The translations under genes and the position numbers were made by a program. Positions 39,350-48,645 of a DNA stretch of 64,000 nt are shown here, piece by piece (within the stretch, counting starts at the first letter, position 1; each line of letters begins with the position of its first letter). Below the pieces are notes generated by a model that was not told the DNA's origin, searched no databases, and was given only the letters and a program-made list of their open reading frames with translations. The DNA comes from Paenibacillus sp. FSL K6-3182 (lineage in GTDB: Bacteria > Bacillota > Bacilli > Paenibacillales > Paenibacillaceae). Where the stretch lies: assembly GCF_037976325.1 (NCBI RefSeq), contig NZ_CP150265.1, positions 7,495,926 to 7,559,925 of the forward strand, given 5' to 3'.

Positions 39350-40053
39350 GAATGTGGATGACCGTATGTCATGATCTTCGTTTCCAGTGGCGCCATAAAT
39401 TTTACCTGATCTACATGCTCGTCTGCACAATATATCTCCTATTGCTCCACTCTATTCCCACAGACTACAAAACAACCGTTGCTCTATTGCTTACCTTCTC
39501 TGATCCAAGTGCGTTAGGGTTAATTCTAGCCGGCGGCATTGTCTTGCTTGAGAAAGACCAAGGCATTCATGACAATCTGTTCGTAACACCGCTTCGTGTA
39601 ACCGAATATTTGCTCGCCAAAGCCTCTTCTCTTGCCTTGCTCTCGATTTCATCTGCCTGGGCTATACATCTATTTTCCATTGGTGTACCCGCTTCACCCT
39701 TTCATTTCACGATTGGCATCCTGCTTACATCCAGCTTTTTCACCTTGTTATCTATTGGCGTAGTTGTACGCTCGCAATCGGTAAACGGTTTTATTCTACG
39801 CTCTCAGCTCTATGCTCTGCCGTTTGCACTTCCTCTACTCGACTTCTTTCACATTGGCAATCCATATTTATACATGATCATCCCTACGGAAGGGACCCTC
39901 TTGTTGTTAAAATCGATGATCAAACAGCCCACTGTCACAGAAACGTTGTATGCTATTTTCATTTTATTATTGGGTAACACACTCGTTTTCTTATGGGCTA
40001 AACGGTCATTTCAGCAGGTCATTCTTATGAAAATAGGAAAGGGGAATTCATAA
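39346..40053 (+). CDS. ABC exporter permease (subunit 1)
   Basis: 235 residues, six hydrophobic segments in ABC-2 arrangement. The segment GGIVLLEKDQGIHDNLFVTP near 65-84 is the usual cytoplasmic motif of such permeases, and TPLRVTEYLLAKASSL follows. Paired with the next permease as a heteromeric exporter. Confidence 0.85.
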   Translation: MRMWMTVCHDLRFQWRHKFYLIYMLVCTIYLLLLHSIPTDYKTTVALLLTFSDPSALGLILAGGIVLLEKDQGIHDNLFVTPLRVTEYLLAKASSLALLSISSAWAIHLFSIGVPASPFHFTIGILLTSSFFTLLSIGVVVRSQSVNGFILRSQLYALPFALPLLDFFHIGNPYLYMIIPTEGTLLLLKSMIKQPTVTETLYAIFILLLGNTLVFLWAKRSFQQVILMKIGKGNS

Positions 40054-40781
40054 TGATACTGAAAATTAAAGCTTTTATGAAAAATGATGCGAGGCAAATT
40101 AGGATGGACCCTATGCTTATGGCCAGTTTATTTGGTCCCCTAGCCATTATCGTGGTTGCACGTTATGCCTTCCCTCCATTATCCGATTGGATACAGGAGC
40201 AGTACGGCTTTTTATTGATGGATTATTCCAATTTCGCGGTAACGTTCCTTATGCTTGTCATACCGCTGCTTCCAGGGACAATGGCTGGGCTTCTTATGCT
40301 CGATGAACGGGATGAAAACATGATTGCTTATTATGCGATTACCCCTTTCACACGTAAAGGCTATTTTTTGTATCGATTACTGCTACCATGCGCTCTTGCA
40401 ATAAGCTTAGCCAGTTTATTTATCCTATTATCGGGCATTGCAAAGATTCAAATCGAAAGTTTATATACCATTGTATTGCTAACCCTAGAGGCTCCATGTT
40501 TGGCTTTGTTTCTAGCGACTTTTGCTTCTAATAAGGTCGAAGGCTTAGCCTTGTCCAAAATAAGCGGTTTACTTTTTGCAGGGCCTATTATTGCAGCTTT
40601 CACCCCCTTGCCATGGCAATATTTAGGCGCATGGATTCCAAGCTACTGGCCTGCCAAAAGCTATTTATTAGGCATAGCAGGCGAGCCTTCAGCTGCTTTA
40701 GGGGTATTTGGCATCGGGCTCGCCTATCATCTTATTTTATTAATAATCATGTTTCATTCCTTTTTGAAGCGGATCGATTAG
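40053..40781 (+). CDS. ABC exporter permease (subunit 2)
   Basis: 242 residues, six hydrophobic segments. MLDERDENMIAYYAITPFTR near 87-106 is the counterpart of the cytoplasmic motif in subunit 1. Last gene of the TetR-ABC operon; it converges on mrpG with only 26 bases between stops. No clear terminator there, only a weak AAAGG/CCTTT pairing. Confidence 0.85.
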   Translation: MILKIKAFMKNDARQIRMDPMLMASLFGPLAIIVVARYAFPPLSDWIQEQYGFLLMDYSNFAVTFLMLVIPLLPGTMAGLLMLDERDENMIAYYAITPFTRKGYFLYRLLLPCALAISLASLFILLSGIAKIQIESLYTIVLLTLEAPCLALFLATFASNKVEGLALSKISGLLFAGPIIAAFTPLPWQYLGAWIPSYWPAKSYLLGIAGEPSAALGVFGIGLAYHLILLIIMFHSFLKRID

Positions 40782-40807
40782 AAAGGTATGCTGGCCTTTG
40801 CTGGAAA

Positions 40808-41176
40808 TTATCCCTGTTCCTCTTTAGAGGCTTCCTTCAAATCATCCTGTACGCTTTTATTCCATAGCGGTACGCCTGAACGATAGGCTGCTCTTCCATT
40901 CAAATGTCCGGCTACCGGTCCCGTGATGAATACGAACACAATACCTAACAGCAGCTTGGCGCTCGTATGCTCCAAATAAATCATAAAGTATAGGAAAGCG
41001 GCTACCAAAATGAACAACACCCCAAGCGTCGCGCTTTTGGTTGCCGCATGTGATCGTAAATAAACGTCAGGAAGCCGAATTAAGCCAAAAGCACTTAGAG
41101 CACCAACTAAAGCGCCAAACAAAACCATCAGCCCAATAATCAGCTCTCCTGCTTTACTTATCATCTCCATGTTCAA
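40808..41176 (-). CDS. mrpG: Mrp Na+/H+ antiporter subunit G
   Basis: 122 residues if TTG 41176 is the start, with AGGGG eight bases upstream; ATG at 41170 is the alternative. Three membrane segments and the family motif GLIRLPDVYLRSHAATKSAT near 37-56. Part of the seven-subunit antiporter that expels Na+ at high pH. The gene overlaps mrpF. Confidence 0.9.
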   Translation of the reverse strand: MNMEMISKAGELIIGLMVLFGALVGALSAFGLIRLPDVYLRSHAATKSATLGVLFILVAAFLYFMIYLEHTSAKLLLGIVFVFITGPVAGHLNGRAAYRSGVPLWNKSVQDDLKEASKEEQG

Positions 41177-41438
41177 AGACGACACCCCTTTCAATATATC
41201 TTGCAAAAGCGGTTGTCCCGATAAAGGTCAATATGCCGATCAATAATATAATATCGAAATAATTTTGTGTTTTTAACAGCATGCAAATGACTGCAATCAT
41301 CGATAATAAAATGACGCCAATCGTATCCAAAGCAGCGATCCGATCCGTTATGGAAGGACCTTTGAGCAGCCGGTACATACAACCCAAAATAGCTAGTGAT
41401 AGTATGACTAATGATGCAATAAGCAAAGTGGACAGCAT
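41154..41438 (-). CDS. mrpF: Mrp antiporter subunit F
   Basis: 94 residues, three membrane segments, with GPSITDRIAALDTIGVILLS near 28-47, the family motif. Stop and start overlap mrpG and mrpE (41438 shared base), so the subunits are translationally coupled. Confidence 0.92.
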   Translation of the reverse strand: MLSTLLIASLVILSLAILGCMYRLLKGPSITDRIAALDTIGVILLSMIAVICMLLKTQNYFDIILLIGILTFIGTTAFARYIERGVVFEHGDDK

Positions 41439-41914
41439 TAACGAGTCACCTCCATAATCGCTTTTTCAAAAGAATCCTTGATCTGCTGTGAGAGCAGCTC
41501 CGCATCATCCATATCCATCGCATGAATATATAATGTTCGTCCATCCTTGGATACGTCGAGCGTCAGCGTCCCTGGTGTCAAACAGATTAGGCAGGACAGC
41601 ACTGTGATTTCCCAGTCTGTTTTGAGCTCGGTTTGCATTGCAAAAATTCCTGGACGTATGGCGAGCTTAGGACGAACGATTAGTCCAATCACAACGAAGC
41701 TGGATACAAACAATTCTTTTATGAACAGAACAAGCAGCTTAAAGATTGCCCATACTCTCTTCATATAAAAGTCATGCGGCCAAAACCTGCTGAGCAGCCC
41801 TATAAATAAAATACCGATGATATAACCTACGATAAACCGCGGAGCCGACCAGTCATTGTGAAGAAACATCCATACGAACGAAATGATTAAGTTTAATAAG
41901 ATTTGCAACGCCAT
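41438..41914 (-). CDS. mrpE: Mrp antiporter subunit E
   Basis: 158 residues. Two or three N-terminal membrane segments and the typical C-terminal soluble part with LSCLICLTPGTLTLDVSKDG near 109-128 and YIHAMDMDD. MrpE is peripheral in the complex but is needed for full activity in Bacillus. Confidence 0.93.
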   Translation of the reverse strand: MALQILLNLIISFVWMFLHNDWSAPRFIVGYIIGILFIGLLSRFWPHDFYMKRVWAIFKLLVLFIKELFVSSFVVIGLIVRPKLAIRPGIFAMQTELKTDWEITVLSCLICLTPGTLTLDVSKDGRTLYIHAMDMDDAELLSQQIKDSFEKAIMEVTR

Positions 41915-41919
41915 CTCAT

Positions 41920-43404
41920 CTACTCCTTTAATACGGCATTGATATACTGCGCCGGATTGATAAGCGTATGCCCTGCTTCAGAAACGTATTGGTACACCCA
42001 CTCTGAGCCGATGCCCATCGCAACGACGATCAAGCATAACCCTGCTGTGGAAACGATAAATCCTTTATTAACGGCAGGCAGTGAATCGACGTTCTTCATC
42101 TCTGCACCCCAGAAAGCCGCCATAAATATTTTGATCAAGGAATAGAGCACGATGAAGCTTGATGCTAGCGACACAGCTGTAAGCCAGAAATATTTTTCCT
42201 GAAAGCCGCCCATAATGATCAGCAGTTTTCCTGTGAATCCACTAAGTGGAGGAATGCCTGCAATGGCTAACGCTGTGATAAAAAACATCCAGCCCATAAA
42301 CGGATAACGCTTGATTAAGCCTCCCATTTCCTTTAAACGCCCCGTACCAGCAATATACATAAGCATTCCTCCAATGATAAAAAGGAGTGCCTTGGCAACC
42401 ATATCGTGCAGCAAATAGAACACGACTCCATCTAACGCTTCCTTTGAGCTCACTGCTAACCCAAAAGCTAGAAAACCAACGCTGATGATGACATTGTAGT
42501 TCAAAATACGGCCAATATCGGAATAAGCGGCTGCCCCGAAAGCGCCTAAAACCATCGTTGCAGCGGCCATCCAAGCCAACCAATGATGCGTAATCCCAGG
42601 TTCATGATAAAAGATAAGCGTAAATGTCCGTATGAGAGCATATAAGCCTACTTTCGTGAGCAGCGCACCAAACAATGCGGATACCGCTGCCGGAGGCGCA
42701 CTATAAGAGCCGGGCAGCCAGAAAAATAGGAACAGTCCCGCCTTTAAAGAAAATACGATCATGAACAGTATCGCTATGACGTTCAAGACGCCGCTCTGAC
42801 CTACTTCAGCTATGCGCTGTGATAAATCCGCCATATTCAAAGTGCCTACAACTCCATACAAATAGGCGACTGCTGCAACAAATAGTGTTGAGGATAAAAT
42901 ATTAATTAAAATATATTTCAACGTTTCGCGGAGCTGCTTCTTTGTCCCTCCAAGCACGATAAGCGCATAGGAGGAAATAAGCATAACCTCGAAGCACACA
43001 AATAAATTAAACAAATCTCCCGTAAGAAACGACCCGCTCACACCGACGAGCAGAAACTGATAAAACGGATAAAAATAATATTTTTCTCTCTCCTTGCCGA
43101 TCGTTCCGAATGCAAAGAACAAACAGAAGGTGCCGACAATGGAAGTAGCCAAAACAAGCAATGCGGCAAGCATATCCCCAACGAACACAATACCATACGG
43201 CGGCAGCCAGCCTCCCATATGCAGCGTTTGAATGCCCTCCGTTTTTACTTGATAGATAAGGGCAATAGCTGCAGCCAGATTAAAAAGCATACCAATCGCA
43301 CTTATCCAGCGCTGCCCGATCACACTATTTTTAAAAAACAAAAGAATAACTGCCGTACACAAAGGAATGAGAAGCGGGAATACAAGCAGATTATTCATCG
43401 TCAT
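41920..43404 (-). CDS. mrpD: Mrp antiporter subunit D
   Basis: 494 residues, about 14 membrane segments, homologous to NuoM/N proton channels of complex I. The conserved Glu in FVCFEVMLISSYALIVLGG near 135 and Lys in SLKAGLFLFFWLPGSYSAPP near 223 lie on the proton path. Starts 14 bases inside mrpC. Confidence 0.95.
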   Translation of the reverse strand: MTMNNLLVFPLLIPLCTAVILLFFKNSVIGQRWISAIGMLFNLAAAIALIYQVKTEGIQTLHMGGWLPPYGIVFVGDMLAALLVLATSIVGTFCLFFAFGTIGKEREKYYFYPFYQFLLVGVSGSFLTGDLFNLFVCFEVMLISSYALIVLGGTKKQLRETLKYILINILSSTLFVAAVAYLYGVVGTLNMADLSQRIAEVGQSGVLNVIAILFMIVFSLKAGLFLFFWLPGSYSAPPAAVSALFGALLTKVGLYALIRTFTLIFYHEPGITHHWLAWMAAATMVLGAFGAAAYSDIGRILNYNVIISVGFLAFGLAVSSKEALDGVVFYLLHDMVAKALLFIIGGMLMYIAGTGRLKEMGGLIKRYPFMGWMFFITALAIAGIPPLSGFTGKLLIIMGGFQEKYFWLTAVSLASSFIVLYSLIKIFMAAFWGAEMKNVDSLPAVNKGFIVSTAGLCLIVVAMGIGSEWVYQYVSEAGHTLINPAQYINAVLKE

Positions 43405-43729
43405 TCCCCCTTAACTGCTCCATATCGTCAGTACCCAGCTTCTGATAAGCCTTATAAGCGAGTACAAAGAAAAAGGAAGTCACGCCAAAGCTGATGACGA
43501 TAGAAGTTAGAATCAGAGCCTGCGGCAGCGGATCAACATACGTTTCCGCCTTTTCGCCAAGCAGCGGCGCAGCTCCTGTTTTCAACTTGGACATCGTAAG
43601 CAGCAGCAAATGAACACCATGGGTAAGGATAGAGGTTCCCAAAATGATACGCAGCAGGCTTTTGGACAAGATCAGATACACCCCGACTGTAAAAATAACA
43701 CCGATTGCGAGTGACATATACAATTCCAT
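43391..43729 (-). CDS. mrpC: Mrp antiporter subunit C
   Basis: 112 residues, three membrane helices, NuoK-like, with ILTHGVHLLLLTMSKLKTGA near 35-54 and DPLPQALILTSIVISFG near 68. Placed between the fused AB gene and mrpD with a two-base gap and a 14-base overlap. Confidence 0.94.
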   Translation of the reverse strand: MELYMSLAIGVIFTVGVYLILSKSLLRIILGTSILTHGVHLLLLTMSKLKTGAAPLLGEKAETYVDPLPQALILTSIVISFGVTSFFFVLAYKAYQKLGTDDMEQLRGNDDE

Positions 43730-43731
43730 AG

Positions 43732-46608
43732 CTACTTATCCCTCCCTATCGTTAAAATGATGGTCATCGTCACGCCAATAACGGTCAAATATACCCCTAA
43801 ATCAAACAGCATTGCCGTAGCAAGCTCCGTATCGCCAAATAGCGGCAGCTCGAAGTGACCAAAGGCATGGCTGAGAAATGGTGCGCCAAATATAAAAGAT
43901 CCTACTCCCGTCAAAATAGCAATCGACAGCCCAATCGCTGTTAATACTCGGAAATCGATAGGAATAACCTCTCGCATCGTCTGCAATCCAAAGGCCATCG
44001 TAAGCAAAATAAATGCAGCCGACGCCATTAATGCCCCGATAAATCCTCCGCCTGGATGGTTATGCCCTGCGAACATCAAATACACTGAGAACGTCAATAT
44101 AATAAAGATAACGACTTTCGCTATCGTCTGCAGAATAACATCGTTGCTTCTTACTACGGGAAAAGCCAGCTTTCCTCTATTGCTTTGCTTAGGCAGAAAC
44201 ACTCTTTCATCCTCTGTATCCAGCTTCAGCTTAATCATGGCATAAATACCTAACGATGCGATGGCAAGGACAACAATTTCAAGCATCGTATCAAAGCCGC
44301 GGAAATCAACGAGGATGACGTTAACCACATTTTTGCCGCCCGCTAATTCGTAGCTCTCTTTTAAGAAAAAGTCTGATATAGAATCAAACGCGCGATTTCC
44401 GCTTGCACCAAGCGCAATTAAAGTCATTATAATCCCCACACTAAGCGCAATAACGAAATTAGATAGTCGAAAACGCAGTGCGGCTATTTCCTTGCTCAGC
44501 TTCGGCAAATGATAGAAACATAAGAGGAACAGCGTCACCGATACTGTCTCGACGATCATCTGAGTCAAAGCTAGATCAGGCGCCTGTAGGATGACAAAAA
44601 ACAAGGTGACCATATAACCTGCCGCACCCGTCAAAATGATAGCCATCATTCTCGACTTCGTAAACGGTATAGCAATAACCGATAAGACTAAGACGATAAT
44701 AATAACCGCCTCATATACGGATATTGGAGCATAATCCGAGAACTGAAACACATTCACTTTCTCTTGAATCATCGTTAACCCAAGTGACACAATTAGAAAT
44801 ACAAAAATGTACATCAAATAGTGGCGAATGGAACCCGTCATATAACGGTTGGTCAACCGATTGGAGCCTCTATCCAATACTCGAAGCCCTCCATCATACA
44901 TTTGGTTCAATGAGATGTGCTGGAAGAGCGGTTGATTGATCCACTGGATACGTTGATGAAACTTGAACAAAAGTGTCCCCGCAATAACAACGCCCATCGT
45001 CATAAATATTTCAGCTGTCCAGCCATGCCAGAATTGAATATGCACAAGGAATCGCTCGCCGGGCAGCAGCACATTAGGATGAATCGCAGCCATCGCCGGT
45101 TCAATTAAAGAGTACGCAAGCAGATTTGGGAACAAACCGATAACGACAGCTAAAGAAGCAAGAATGACCGGGGAAATAAGCATGCCGAGCGGCGCTTCAT
45201 GCGGCTTCTTCGCCAACTTTTCAAACTGTGCTGGTCCCATAAACGTTCTAAACAGCAAAATCATGCTGTATACAAATGTAAATATACTTGCAACCCATGC
45301 GATAACGGGAATGATAGCCAGCATAAATGAAACGTTGAAAAAGTCCAGCTGCCTAATATTAAGAGCCGCTGTAAAAAACATTTCCTTGCTCAAAAAGCCA
45401 TTAAACGGCGGCAGGCCCGCCATCGAGAAGGCTCCAATGAGCGCAATGGAGAAGGTTATTGGCATTAGAGCCATAAGACCGCCTAGCTTGTGAATGTCTC
45501 TCGTCCCTGTTTCATGGTCAACGATCCCAACAACCATGAACAAAGCACCTTTAAACACAGCGTGGTTGATCAAGTGAAAAATGGCCGCCATCGTAGCTTT
45601 TGCATAAAAGAGTGAATCTGTACCTCCTGTATAGAAAGCCGCCGCCGATCCAAGTCCAAATAAACTCATCAGCAAGCCGAGCTGGCTAATCGTTGAGAAC
45701 GCAAGTAATGATTTTAAATCCGTCTGCTTCATCGCTCGGAAAGAGCCATAAATCATCGTCACAAGACCAAAGAACGAAACGAGCCAGAACCATGCCGACT
45801 CTCCAGAGAAGATTGGACTGAACCTTGCGACTAAATATAAACCTGCCTTAACCATCGTCGCTGAGTGCAGATACGCACTTACAGGGGTTGGAGCCTCCAT
45901 CGCATCGGGCAGCCAAATATGGAATGGAAACTGCGCCGATTTCGTAAACGCTCCGACTAGAATAAGCAGCATTGCGGGCAAAAACAATACATGGCCGCTT
46001 AGCGTATCAACGCTGCTGATGATCTCACGAATGCTAAAGGTGCCTGACATCACATACAGCAGTACAAAGCCAGCCAGCATAGAAAGGCCGCCGAATACTG
46101 TTATGAGCATAGATTTTAATGCGCCATATCTCGATTTCTCTCTATGGTTCCAGAAAGCGATCAGCAAGAACGAGGAAATGCTCGTCAGCTCCCAGAAACC
46201 ATACAGCACAATAAGGTTATCTGATAGGACAACCCCGAGCATAGCTCCCATAAATAGAAGCAAATAAACATAAAAGGATGTTATCGCTTCCTTATTTTTA
46301 TCCAAATAATAAATCGAATAAAGGACGACTAACGCGCCAATTCCCGTAATTAATAAGGCAAATAATAAACCTAAACCATCCAAATAAACGGTGAAATTGA
46401 CTCCTAATGAAGGTATCCATGGGATGGTTGCTGTTATGGTTTCACCGCTTTGAATCGCTGGTATTTTCCATAGAAAATAACTAAACAGCAAAATTGGCAA
46501 AGGCAGAATAATCCAACCCGTATGAAGTCCATGCAGGAGCTTTCGCAGCAAAGGACTAATAGCAGCCATAATAAATGGTAAAATGATGATGACAGATAGC
46601 AAAAACAC
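43732..46608 (-). CDS. mrpA: Mrp antiporter subunit A fused to subunit B
   Basis: 958 residues. Residues 1-800 are MrpA: NuoL-like channel (YGFWELTSISSFLLIAFWNH near 136, PDAMEAPTPVSAYLHSATMV near 235) and C-terminal MbhD/MbhE-type segments. Residues from about 825 are MrpB: FAGHNHPGGGFIGALMASAA near 860 and an FDLGVYLTVIGVTMTI end. In Bacillus these are two genes, so here A and B are fused. The start is GTG 46608 or TTG 46602, both behind AGGAAGGGGAG. Confidence 0.93.
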   Translation of the reverse strand: MFLLSVIIILPFIMAAISPLLRKLLHGLHTGWIILPLPILLFSYFLWKIPAIQSGETITATIPWIPSLGVNFTVYLDGLGLLFALLITGIGALVVLYSIYYLDKNKEAITSFYVYLLLFMGAMLGVVLSDNLIVLYGFWELTSISSFLLIAFWNHREKSRYGALKSMLITVFGGLSMLAGFVLLYVMSGTFSIREIISSVDTLSGHVLFLPAMLLILVGAFTKSAQFPFHIWLPDAMEAPTPVSAYLHSATMVKAGLYLVARFSPIFSGESAWFWLVSFFGLVTMIYGSFRAMKQTDLKSLLAFSTISQLGLLMSLFGLGSAAAFYTGGTDSLFYAKATMAAIFHLINHAVFKGALFMVVGIVDHETGTRDIHKLGGLMALMPITFSIALIGAFSMAGLPPFNGFLSKEMFFTAALNIRQLDFFNVSFMLAIIPVIAWVASIFTFVYSMILLFRTFMGPAQFEKLAKKPHEAPLGMLISPVILASLAVVIGLFPNLLAYSLIEPAMAAIHPNVLLPGERFLVHIQFWHGWTAEIFMTMGVVIAGTLLFKFHQRIQWINQPLFQHISLNQMYDGGLRVLDRGSNRLTNRYMTGSIRHYLMYIFVFLIVSLGLTMIQEKVNVFQFSDYAPISVYEAVIIIVLVLSVIAIPFTKSRMMAIILTGAAGYMVTLFFVILQAPDLALTQMIVETVSVTLFLLCFYHLPKLSKEIAALRFRLSNFVIALSVGIIMTLIALGASGNRAFDSISDFFLKESYELAGGKNVVNVILVDFRGFDTMLEIVVLAIASLGIYAMIKLKLDTEDERVFLPKQSNRGKLAFPVVRSNDVILQTIAKVVIFIILTFSVYLMFAGHNHPGGGFIGALMASAAFILLTMAFGLQTMREVIPIDFRVLTAIGLSIAILTGVGSFIFGAPFLSHAFGHFELPLFGDTELATAMLFDLGVYLTVIGVTMTIILTIGRDK

Positions 46609-46758
46609 TCTCCCCTTCCTCTACAAATGACTTCCATAGCTTTTCCCTATTTCTATAAAAGTACTTCCATTTCTGCCGGAGCCTTAAAAAAACGCAAAAA
46701 GAGCCCGCTGTTGGCAGGCTCCTCCGATAAAAAAGTTAATTTAGTTGTTTTTTGACTA
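46608..46758 (-). promoter_or_regulatory. mrp operon leader with a terminator-like hairpin (candidate attenuator)
   Basis: The 150-base untranslated leader contains stem GAGCCTGC / GCGGGCTC (46714-46721, 46701-46708, one wobble) followed by T5, GCG and T7. That is a full intrinsic terminator inside the leader, before the first gene. A downstream GGCTCC (46678-46683) can pair with GGAGCC (46717-46722) of the 5' arm, giving a possible anti-terminator. I cannot match it to a named riboswitch class. Confidence 0.55.
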
Positions 46759-46764
46759 CACTTT

Positions 46765-46793
46765 AGTATATCGTTCAAGTCTAAAATTGTCAA
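46765..46793 (-). promoter_or_regulatory. mrp operon promoter (sigma-A)
   Basis: Minus-strand TTGACA (46788-46793), 17-base spacer, TATACT (46765-46770). The -35 is perfect and the -10 differs by one base. It is the best promoter match in the window. Confidence 0.8.
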
Positions 46794-46868
46794 AAGAGTT
46801 GAGATGACAAAGCGGGGAGAATGAAAATAGTTAAAATGGGGATTACTCTTACTAAAGGAGTGATCATC

Positions 46869-47123
46869 ATGCGGCATACAAAAATAGCGATCAGCTCATT
46901 CATTTTCATTCTGATTTTAGCTGGCGCATGGCATTTGGATCAGCAAATGGACCAGCAGCGGAGCAAACAGCTGCTGCAGACTGCATCCTTACTGCAATAC
47001 AAAATATTTTCAGCGCATGATTCTATCCATCACTTAGAGCCATATTCCCCTTATTTACCTCGTGAATATATGCGTATTATTCGATTAGAAATACAAAAAA
47101 AGCCTACTGAGAAACCCCAGTAG
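46869..47123 (+). CDS. Small protein with signal/membrane segment, unknown
   Basis: 84 residues from ATG 46869 with AAAGGAGTGATC upstream. One N-terminal hydrophobic segment (IAISSFIFILILAGAWHL, about 6-23) and a polar remainder. It is divergent from the mrp operon. The last codons and stop lie inside the terminator hairpin at 47094-47130. Function unknown. Confidence 0.6.
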   Translation: MRHTKIAISSFIFILILAGAWHLDQQMDQQRSKQLLQTASLLQYKIFSAHDSIHHLEPYSPYLPREYMRIIRLEIQKKPTEKPQ

Positions 47124-47131
47124 GCTTTTTA
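47094..47131. terminator. Bidirectional terminator between the small gene and rpsR
   Basis: Stem AAAAAGCCTACTG / CAGTAGGCTTTTT with a short loop and A/T runs on both sides, so it can end transcripts from both strands. Confidence 0.92.
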
Positions 47132-47146
47132 ATTCCAGACATCAAC

Positions 47147-47431
47147 CTATTCAGTCGTGTAAGGAAGCAATGCGATTTGACGTGAACGTTTAATTGCGAT
47201 TGTAAGCAAGCGTTGGTATTTCGCGCTTGTACCAGTCACACGACGTGGCAAGATTTTGCCGCGCTCGCTAATAAACTTTTTCAACAAATCAACATCTTTA
47301 TAGTCAATTTTAGAAATTTTGTTTACAGTGAAGAAACAAACTTTACGGCGTTTGTTGCGTCCGCCTTTACGTCCGCTGAACTTACGTTCTGGACGCTCGT
47401 CGCCACCGTTATCTCTTTGCTTGAAAGCCAT
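47147..47431 (-). CDS. rpsR: 30S ribosomal protein S18
   Basis: 94 residues. The conserved S18 core [20 protein letters not shown] near 28-47 and [20 protein letters not shown] near 61-80 is complete. The form lacks the zinc-binding CxxC set, so it is the zinc-independent type. Last of rpsF-ssb-rpsR, 99 bases after ssb. Confidence 0.97.
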   Translation of the reverse strand: MAFKQRDNGGDERPERKFSGRKGGRNKRRKVCFFTVNKISKIDYKDVDLLKKFISERGKILPRRVTGTSAKYQRLLTIAIKRSRQIALLPYTTE

Positions 47432-47530
47432 GATAGGTATCCTCCTTATCGTTGAAAATATTACAATTACACAACAGCTAAAGGCTGTGCAACTGCTCCA
47501 TTGACATGTGCAGCCTGAGCTACACCATTA

Positions 47531-48052
47531 TCAAAATGGCAAATCATCCTCTGATATATCAATCGGGCGTCCGTCATCCTGAAACGGATCACGGCTGTCG
47601 TTACGTGAGTTATTACCAGATGGACGGTTACCGCTGCTTTGGGACGCATTGCCGCCGAAATTGCTTCCGCCGGTGCTTGTACCGCCGCTGTAGCTGCTTC
47701 CACCCTCTTCACGCGATCCACCGCCATCTTTGTTGGATTCCAAGAACCGAACGTTATCAGCGATAACTTCCGTCACGTAGACGCGTTTGCCTTCGTTGTT
47801 CTCGTAATTCCGAACTTGAATGCGACCTTCAACCGCTGTTAAGCGGCCTTTGCGCAAATAGTTGGCGCAAGTCTCGGCCAGTTGACGCCATGTTACAACC
47901 GGAATAAAATCCGCTTCACGCTCACCTTGACCACCGCTTGTAAACGGACGATCTACCGCTAACGTAAATTGTGTAACTGCGACACCTGCAGGTGTATAGC
48001 GAAGCTCTGGGTCTCTCGTCAATCTACCAATTAGTATAACACGATTCAACAT
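47531..48052 (-). CDS. ssb: Single-stranded DNA-binding protein
   Basis: 173 residues. The OB fold occupies about 1-105 ([20 protein letters not shown], later [20 protein letters not shown]). A glycine-, serine- and asparagine-rich tail follows and ends in DDLPF, the conserved tip that binds replication partners. Placed between the S6 and S18 genes, as in Bacillus (ssbA). Confidence 0.97.
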   Translation of the reverse strand: MLNRVILIGRLTRDPELRYTPAGVAVTQFTLAVDRPFTSGGQGEREADFIPVVTWRQLAETCANYLRKGRLTAVEGRIQVRNYENNEGKRVYVTEVIADNVRFLESNKDGGGSREEGGSSYSGGTSTGGSNFGGNASQSSGNRPSGNNSRNDSRDPFQDDGRPIDISEDDLPF

Positions 48053-48088
48053 CGTTTCTGACCTCCCAATCGAACAATCCAGCTTGGA

Positions 48089-48373
48089 TTAAGCGGCGTC
48101 TCTGACGATCAACGAACGGATAACTTCATCCGTAATCTTCATGATACGGTCAAGTTCATTTACAACTTCAGTAGTTGCATTGAAATGAACGAGTACAAAA
48201 TAACCATCACGAAGCTTGTTGATTTCATACGCAAGACGACGTTTTCCGCTCACATCTTGCTTTGTGACTTCTCCGCCATTGGAGATAATGCCATGGAATT
48301 TGTCAACGATCGCTTGCAAGGCTTCTTGCTCAACGTCTGGACGAACGATGTACATTACTTCATATTTGCGCAT
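48089..48373 (-). CDS. rpsF: 30S ribosomal protein S6
   Basis: 94 residues with the S6 signature MRKYEVMYIVRPDVEQEALQ and DGYFVLVHFNATTEVVNELD near 57-76. S6 pairs with S18 in the platform of the small subunit. First gene of the operon; AGAGGAGGTG is the ribosome site. Confidence 0.97.
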   Translation of the reverse strand: MRKYEVMYIVRPDVEQEALQAIVDKFHGIISNGGEVTKQDVSGKRRLAYEINKLRDGYFVLVHFNATTEVVNELDRIMKITDEVIRSLIVRDAA

Positions 48374-48440
48374 ATTGTTTCACCTCCTCTTGGACTAACG
48401 GCCCCATAAATGGAGCAAGGAACGAGCTTCTGCTCGCATC
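48374..48440 (-). promoter_or_regulatory. rpsF leader, candidate S6:S18 autoregulatory RNA
   Basis: The leader folds as CTCCAT / ATGGGG closed by CCTTG / CAAG-type pairing, with a single CCG triplet 3' of the inner stem (about 48391-48420). A CCG bulge next to short helices is the hallmark of the S6:S18-binding leader in many bacteria. A second hairpin GCGAGCAGAAGCTCGT lies upstream. The match is by eye only. Confidence 0.5.
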
Positions 48441-48445
48441 TCTAT

Positions 48446-48474
48446 ACTATATCAAATCTGTACGCCTATGACAA
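48446..48474 (-). promoter_or_regulatory. rpsF-ssb-rpsR promoter (sigma-A)
   Basis: Minus-strand TTGTCA (48469-48474), a 17-base spacer and TATAGT (48446-48451), giving a leader of about 65 bases. Confidence 0.75.
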
Positions 48475-48645
48475 GCGAAAATAGATGATGTTGCTTCGCA
48501 GGCAACTTCTGGCGATGGTCAATCCATTTTATAGCCGTTATCTGCTACTCATGCAAATTCCATTGCCCGCTAATACTACAACATGAAGGGATAGATCTTG
48601 TGCATTTATCTATCCGCTCTAAATATAAGCTGGAGGCTGATCATA

